From Planctomycetia bacterium (GTDB lineage Bacteria > Planctomycetota > Phycisphaerae > Phycisphaerales > SM1A02), in contig JAACEA010000336.1 in assembly GCA_009936695.1 (NCBI GenBank), forward strand, positions 1 through 8,423: DNA of 8,423 nucleotides, read 5' to 3'. Position 1 is the stretch's first letter. Each line of letters starts with the position of its first letter. The translations under genes and the position numbers were made by a program. The notes below the pieces were generated by a model. It made no database searches and was not told the DNA's origin. It saw nothing but the letters and a program-made list of their open reading frames with translations. Positions 6,293-8,423 of the stretch are shown one piece after another.

Positions 6293-7252
6293 TCAGGGCC
6301 CGATGCTCCGACCCTCGGTCGGGGTTCCGACCGCGGTCGGGAGGAGGTAGTTCCGTCCCTGATACATGGTGATCACGCCGCTGAGGAGGACCGCCGAGCC
6401 GACCCCCGCCTGCCGGGTCCGGCGGATCAGCCGCTCGAGTTCGAGACACGGAAGCAGCTGAACGCTCGACCCACCACCTCGTCGACCAGTGCCCTCGAGC
6501 ACGAATCGCCAGATCCCGCTCGCGGGATCGCGGACCACGCGGCCTCGCCGCTGAACGAAGCGTGTCCCCGCCTTGAGGGCGGCAGGTTCGGTGGGCGGCG
6601 CCGCCAGCACGTCGAGGCTGCGAGGGATCGCACCGATGCGGGACTCCAGCCTCGACTCGATCTCCGAGGCGTAGTCACGGTCGTCGGGATCGGCCGTGGT
6701 CTCCGGAGTCTCCGAGGCCGGCTCGACCGTCGAGGCTTCGACCCGATCGGCGTCAGCGCGACGAACCGGCACGATCGCGCCGGGGAGCAGGAAGTTCCGC
6801 CCCTGGAAGACGAGCACTTTTCCCGTCACCTCGTACACCCCTGCCGTCGGATTCCCGCGGGCTGACGCCGGCTGGACCGACTCCAGGCGAACGAGGTCGT
6901 CGAGCCCTCGGCTCGGAAGGAGAATCAGTTCCCGGCGGATACCACCCGTCGCGGTGGCGAGCGGTCGATAGACGTGGACCCCGAGTTCCGCGTCACGCTC
7001 GATCTCCCCCTCGACCTTGACGAGGAACCCGCCTTCCCGAAGGAGGGGCGCCCGACCGCCGTCATCGATGTCGTCGGGCACGATCACCCGCCTCGTGGGT
7101 GGTGTGATCTCCGAGTCCGGGGTCTCGCGGGAAGGCGTCGGTTCGGAATCCTGCCCGAGGGCCGGCATCACGAGACCGGCGAGCAACATGGCCGGAAGGC
7201 CGGCCGCGAAGAAGCGCTGGATTCGATGCCGAGGAAGTCGCGTCGTGCTCAT
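6293..7252 (-). CDS. Secreted protein of unknown function with a duplicated QGRN-LLP domain
   Basis: I do not recognise the family. The 319-residue product starts with a good signal peptide: basic R-H-R-I-Q-R, a hydrophobic run at 14-31, and cleavage near A-L-G before Gln34. An acidic, Pro/Thr-rich linker runs to about 70. Two related domains follow, about 73-163 and 227-311, joined by an acidic linker with the D-Y-A-S-E-I-E-S-R-L-E-S-R stretch. Both domains run G-x-x-V-x-x-x-G-x-x-x-R-D, then L-L-P, then L-x-x-L-x-R, and end in S/T-G plus Q-G-R-N-[F/Y]-L-L-P (150-157 and 298-305). The pattern suggests a small beta-rich fold. One Cys269 is seen. The ATG at 7252 lacks a Shine-Dalgarno and lies just after a TAGCAT box. 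The small cyclophilin follows 98 bases downstream. Role in the periplasm or at the surface is unknown. Confidence 0.85.
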   Translation of the reverse strand: MSTTRLPRHRIQRFFAAGLPAMLLAGLVMPALGQDSEPTPSRETPDSEITPPTRRVIVPDDIDDGGRAPLLREGGFLVKVEGEIERDAELGVHVYRPLATATGGIRRELILLPSRGLDDLVRLESVQPASARGNPTAGVYEVTGKVLVFQGRNFLLPGAIVPVRRADADRVEASTVEPASETPETTADPDDRDYASEIESRLESRIGAIPRSLDVLAAPPTEPAALKAGTRFVQRRGRVVRDPASGIWRFVLEGTGRRGGGSSVQLLPCLELERLIRRTRQAGVGSAVLLSGVITMYQGRNYLLPTAVGTPTEGRSIGP

Positions 7253-7258
7253 GGTGGA

Positions 7259-7264
7259 ATGCTA
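7259..7264 (-). promoter_or_regulatory. Candidate -10 box of the secreted-protein gene, possibly leaderless
   Basis: TAGCAT on the minus strand ends 6 bases before the ATG at 7252, which has no Shine-Dalgarno. This is the distance expected if transcription starts at the start codon. The surrounding CGTAGnAT matches the box before gatB. No -35 box is evident. Confidence 0.35.
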
Positions 7265-7314
7265 CGTCGAATCGCCTCTCGCCAGTTCCCGGCCGGGGTC
7301 CGGATCCCCCCACC

Positions 7315-7353
7315 GGGAATTCCGGAGGTTCTTTCGGTGAAATGGGGGAATTC
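7315..7353. repeat. Two GGGAATTC direct repeats in the divergent region upstream of tRNA-Cys
   Basis: GGGAATTC occurs at 7315-7322 and 7346-7353, 31 bases apart start to start, close to three helical turns. The first lies in a longer near-palindrome around GGAATTCC. They sit between the divergent secreted-protein gene and the tRNA promoter and could bind a regulator, but two copies of an 8-mer may be chance. Confidence 0.25.
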
Positions 7354-7384
7354 GAAGAAGCGGCCGGTCGCGGGCTGCCCGATA

Positions 7385-7390
7385 TATACT
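7385..7390 (+). promoter_or_regulatory. -10 box of the tRNA-Cys promoter
   Basis: TATACT lies in an A/T-rich island (GATATATACT) within GC-rich DNA and ends 11 bases before the tRNA 5' end. This suits a sigma-70-type promoter with a very short leader. No recognisable -35 hexamer is found 16-18 bases upstream. Confidence 0.6.
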
Positions 7391-7401
7391 GTCGAGCCCT
7401 T

Positions 7402-7475
7402 GGCCGAGTACCCAAGTGGACTAAGGGAACGGATTGCAAATCCGTGATTCGTGGGTTCGAATCCCACCTCGGCCT
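7402..7475 (+). tRNA. tRNA-Cys, anticodon GCA
   Basis: The cloverleaf is complete. The acceptor stem is GGCCGAG (7402-7408) with CTCGGCC (7468-7474). A 3-bp D stem is CCC/GGG (7411-7413, 7425-7427). The anticodon stem is ACGGA/TCCGT around the loop TTGCAAA, placing GCA at 7436-7438. The variable loop has 5 bases. The T arm is GTGGG/CCCAC around TTCGAAT. The discriminator base is T, as expected for cysteine. The CCA end is not encoded (TCG follows), so it must be added by the nucleotidyltransferase. It is a stand-alone gene with its own -10 box and terminator. Confidence 0.97.
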
Positions 7476-7477
7476 TC

Positions 7478-7511
7478 GAACGACGCCCGCCTGCCACGGC
7501 GGGCGTCGTTC
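7478..7511. terminator. Hairpin terminator after tRNA-Cys, shared with the convergent gene
   Basis: Arms 7478-7491 and 7498-7511 pair perfectly over 14 bp around the loop TGCCAC, starting 2 bases after the tRNA. The core is CGCCCGCC/GGCGGGCG. The following bases, ATTTCAT, give only a weak T tract. It lies 60 bases beyond the stop of the minus-strand gene at 7572 and may end that transcript too. Confidence 0.8.
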
Positions 7512-7571
7512 ATTTCATGGCCGGATGTCACAAGTCGGTCGTTGCGACGAACGAACTCGCCGTGGCGGGAC

Positions 7572-8423
7572 TCACTTCACGACGCCCCAGCTCGCCAGCA
7601 GCAATCCGAGATCGCCGCCGTTGACGACACCGTTCCGGTCGAGATCGCCCGGACAATCGTCGCACGGTCCCCAATCACCGATCAGGACGCCGAGGTCCGC
7701 CCCGTTCACGATTCCATCGCCATTGATGTCCGCCGACTTCGCCGGCTTCGGACCCCACTCGACGATGAGCGTCGGAAGCACGGTGACGGCGGGGTTCTCC
7801 CGACTGGTGAGTTTGCAGGCGGTCTTCTCGATCGACTCGTCCCCGATCAGCATCCATCCATGGTTCGGCTCGCCTTCGATCCATGACTGGACGTCCGCCG
7901 CGAGCCCGAAGCCCTCGATGAAATACGGCCCGGTCCCGATGATCGCCGCCGATCCACTGGATTCGACGACGAAATCCCCACCAGGGTTGTCCCATGGTTC
8001 GGTGGGGAAGAACCGGTACCCCCAGGTCGCATCGCCCGGGGCGGCCGGTGCGCCGCCACCTCCCGGAGAGAACGATGAGGACTCGCCCCATTCGGCGAGA
8101 CTCCGATGCAACGAGATCGGGGTCGGATACGCCCCATCCTGGGGACGACGAATCACCTGGATCCGGATTTTCGCGGAGAGCACGAACGCATCGGCCGGGA
8201 TCCCGGAGACGTCGAATCGGATCAGTGAACGCAACAGCGTGTTCGACGTGGCCTGCTCCTCGGAATCGGTCCGTCGGCCGACGAACAGCGCCGTCCCCGC
8301 ACCGGACGAGAGATCGTCCGCGACCGGGCCGAAGATCGCCGTGTCCCGATCAGAAACGACCTCGTACGTATCGGCGACCGCGACCAACGAGACGGCGGGG
8401 ACGGTGAGTGACGCTGCTACGAC
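7572..8423 (-). CDS. Secreted DNRLRE-type protein with C-terminal dockerin-like repeats; 5' end outside window
   Basis: The frame stays open to the right edge. The 12 codons before the TTG at 8387 read V-V-A-A-S-L-T-V-P-A-V-S and continue into L-V-A-V-A-D-T-Y, a signal-peptide core with cleavage near A-V-A. The true start is therefore just beyond the window and the TTG is internal. The body, about 200 residues, looks like a DNRLRE-type surface domain: T-A-L-F-V-G-R, R-S-L-I-R-F-D-V-S-G-I-P, I-S-L-H-R-S-L-A-E-W-G-E, G-D-A-T-W, D-V-Q-S-W and G-W-M-L-I-G-D-E. It ends with two calcium-loop repeats 28 residues apart, D-I-N-G-D-G-I-V-N-G-A-D and D-L-D-R-N-G-V-V-N-G-G-D, each followed by a W-G (DWG, SWG). 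This is the dockerin-like tail common in Phycisphaerae. C-D-D-C lies between them. It converges on tRNA-Cys. Ligand unknown. Confidence 0.9.
   Translation of the reverse strand, partial: VVAASLTVPAVSLVAVADTYEVVSDRDTAIFGPVADDLSSGAGTALFVGRRTDSEEQATSNTLLRSLIRFDVSGIPADAFVLSAKIRIQVIRRPQDGAYPTPISLHRSLAEWGESSSFSPGGGGAPAAPGDATWGYRFFPTEPWDNPGGDFVVESSGSAAIIGTGPYFIEGFGLAADVQSWIEGEPNHGWMLIGDESIEKTACKLTSRENPAVTVLPTLIVEWGPKPAKSADINGDGIVNGADLGVLIGDWGPCDDCPGDLDRNGVVNGGDLGLLLASWGVVK

Noticed and set aside
7249..7497. An 82-codon minus-strand frame over the tRNA gene (contains A-E-V-G-F-E-P-T).
   Set aside because: This is the well-known artefact of translating the antisense of a tRNA T arm; the tRNA-Cys cloverleaf explains the sequence.
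8385..8387. TTG at 8387 as the start of the DNRLRE/dockerin-like gene.
   Set aside because: Twelve in-frame codons before it form the hydrophobic core of a signal peptide, so the start is beyond the right edge.
1..8423. Search for a CRISPR array, transposon ends, phage genes, toxin-antitoxin pairs or a defence island.
   Set aside because: No regularly spaced repeats, transposase, integrase or paired small genes were seen; the window reads as ordinary chromosomal DNA.

Overview
The window is about 8.4 kb of GC-rich, densely coding DNA that looks chromosomal. It most likely comes from a planctomycete, probably of the Phycisphaerae. That placement is an inference: it rests on a secreted DNRLRE-type protein ending in two dockerin-like NGDG/NGxD repeats each closed by a W-G, on a planctomycete-flavoured GatB, on a secreted cyclophilin with a private N-terminal domain, and on weak or absent Shine-Dalgarno sites at some genes. 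I see no phage, transposon, CRISPR array, toxin-antitoxin pair or defence locus. No gene-free stretch exceeds about 150 bases.

Layout, left to right. Positions 1-549 (+) are the 3' part of a class B (CbpA-like, no zinc finger) DnaJ co-chaperone gene whose start is outside the window. It is followed 35 bases later, in the same direction, by a gene for an unrecognised five-helix membrane protein (585-1550). That gene ends exactly where a minus-strand gene ends, so the two stop codons share the palindrome TGATCA. The minus-strand cluster reads right to left as gatB (4324-2771), hpt (2695-2144) and a membrane-anchored bacterial PH-domain gene (2147-1551). It joins tRNA amidation, purine salvage and an unknown membrane function in one probable transcript, with a GTGA start/stop overlap between the last two genes.

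A 74-base divergent gap separates gatB from a secreted or membrane-anchored 400-residue cyclophilin (4399-5601, +). A second, small cytoplasmic cyclophilin (6194-5691, -) converges on it. Between the two lies a perfect 20-bp hairpin that should terminate both transcripts. Upstream of the small cyclophilin, on the same strand, is a secreted protein of unknown function (7252-6293) built from two copies of a domain of about 90 residues ending in QGRN-[F/Y]-LLP. This is the most novel item in the window.

Next comes a clear tRNA-Cys(GCA) gene (7402-7475, +) with a good -10 box and a hairpin terminator. Last is the 3' part of a secreted DNRLRE plus dockerin-like protein gene (7572 to beyond 8423, -), whose signal peptide runs off the right edge.

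The genes do not form one obvious pathway. The common threads are protein folding (DnaJ and two cyclophilins), translation (GatB and tRNA-Cys) and secreted planctomycete-specific proteins. I found no convincing new multi-gene system. The best leads are the duplicated-domain secreted protein, the N-terminal domain of the large cyclophilin, and the possible leaderless promoter motif shared by two genes.
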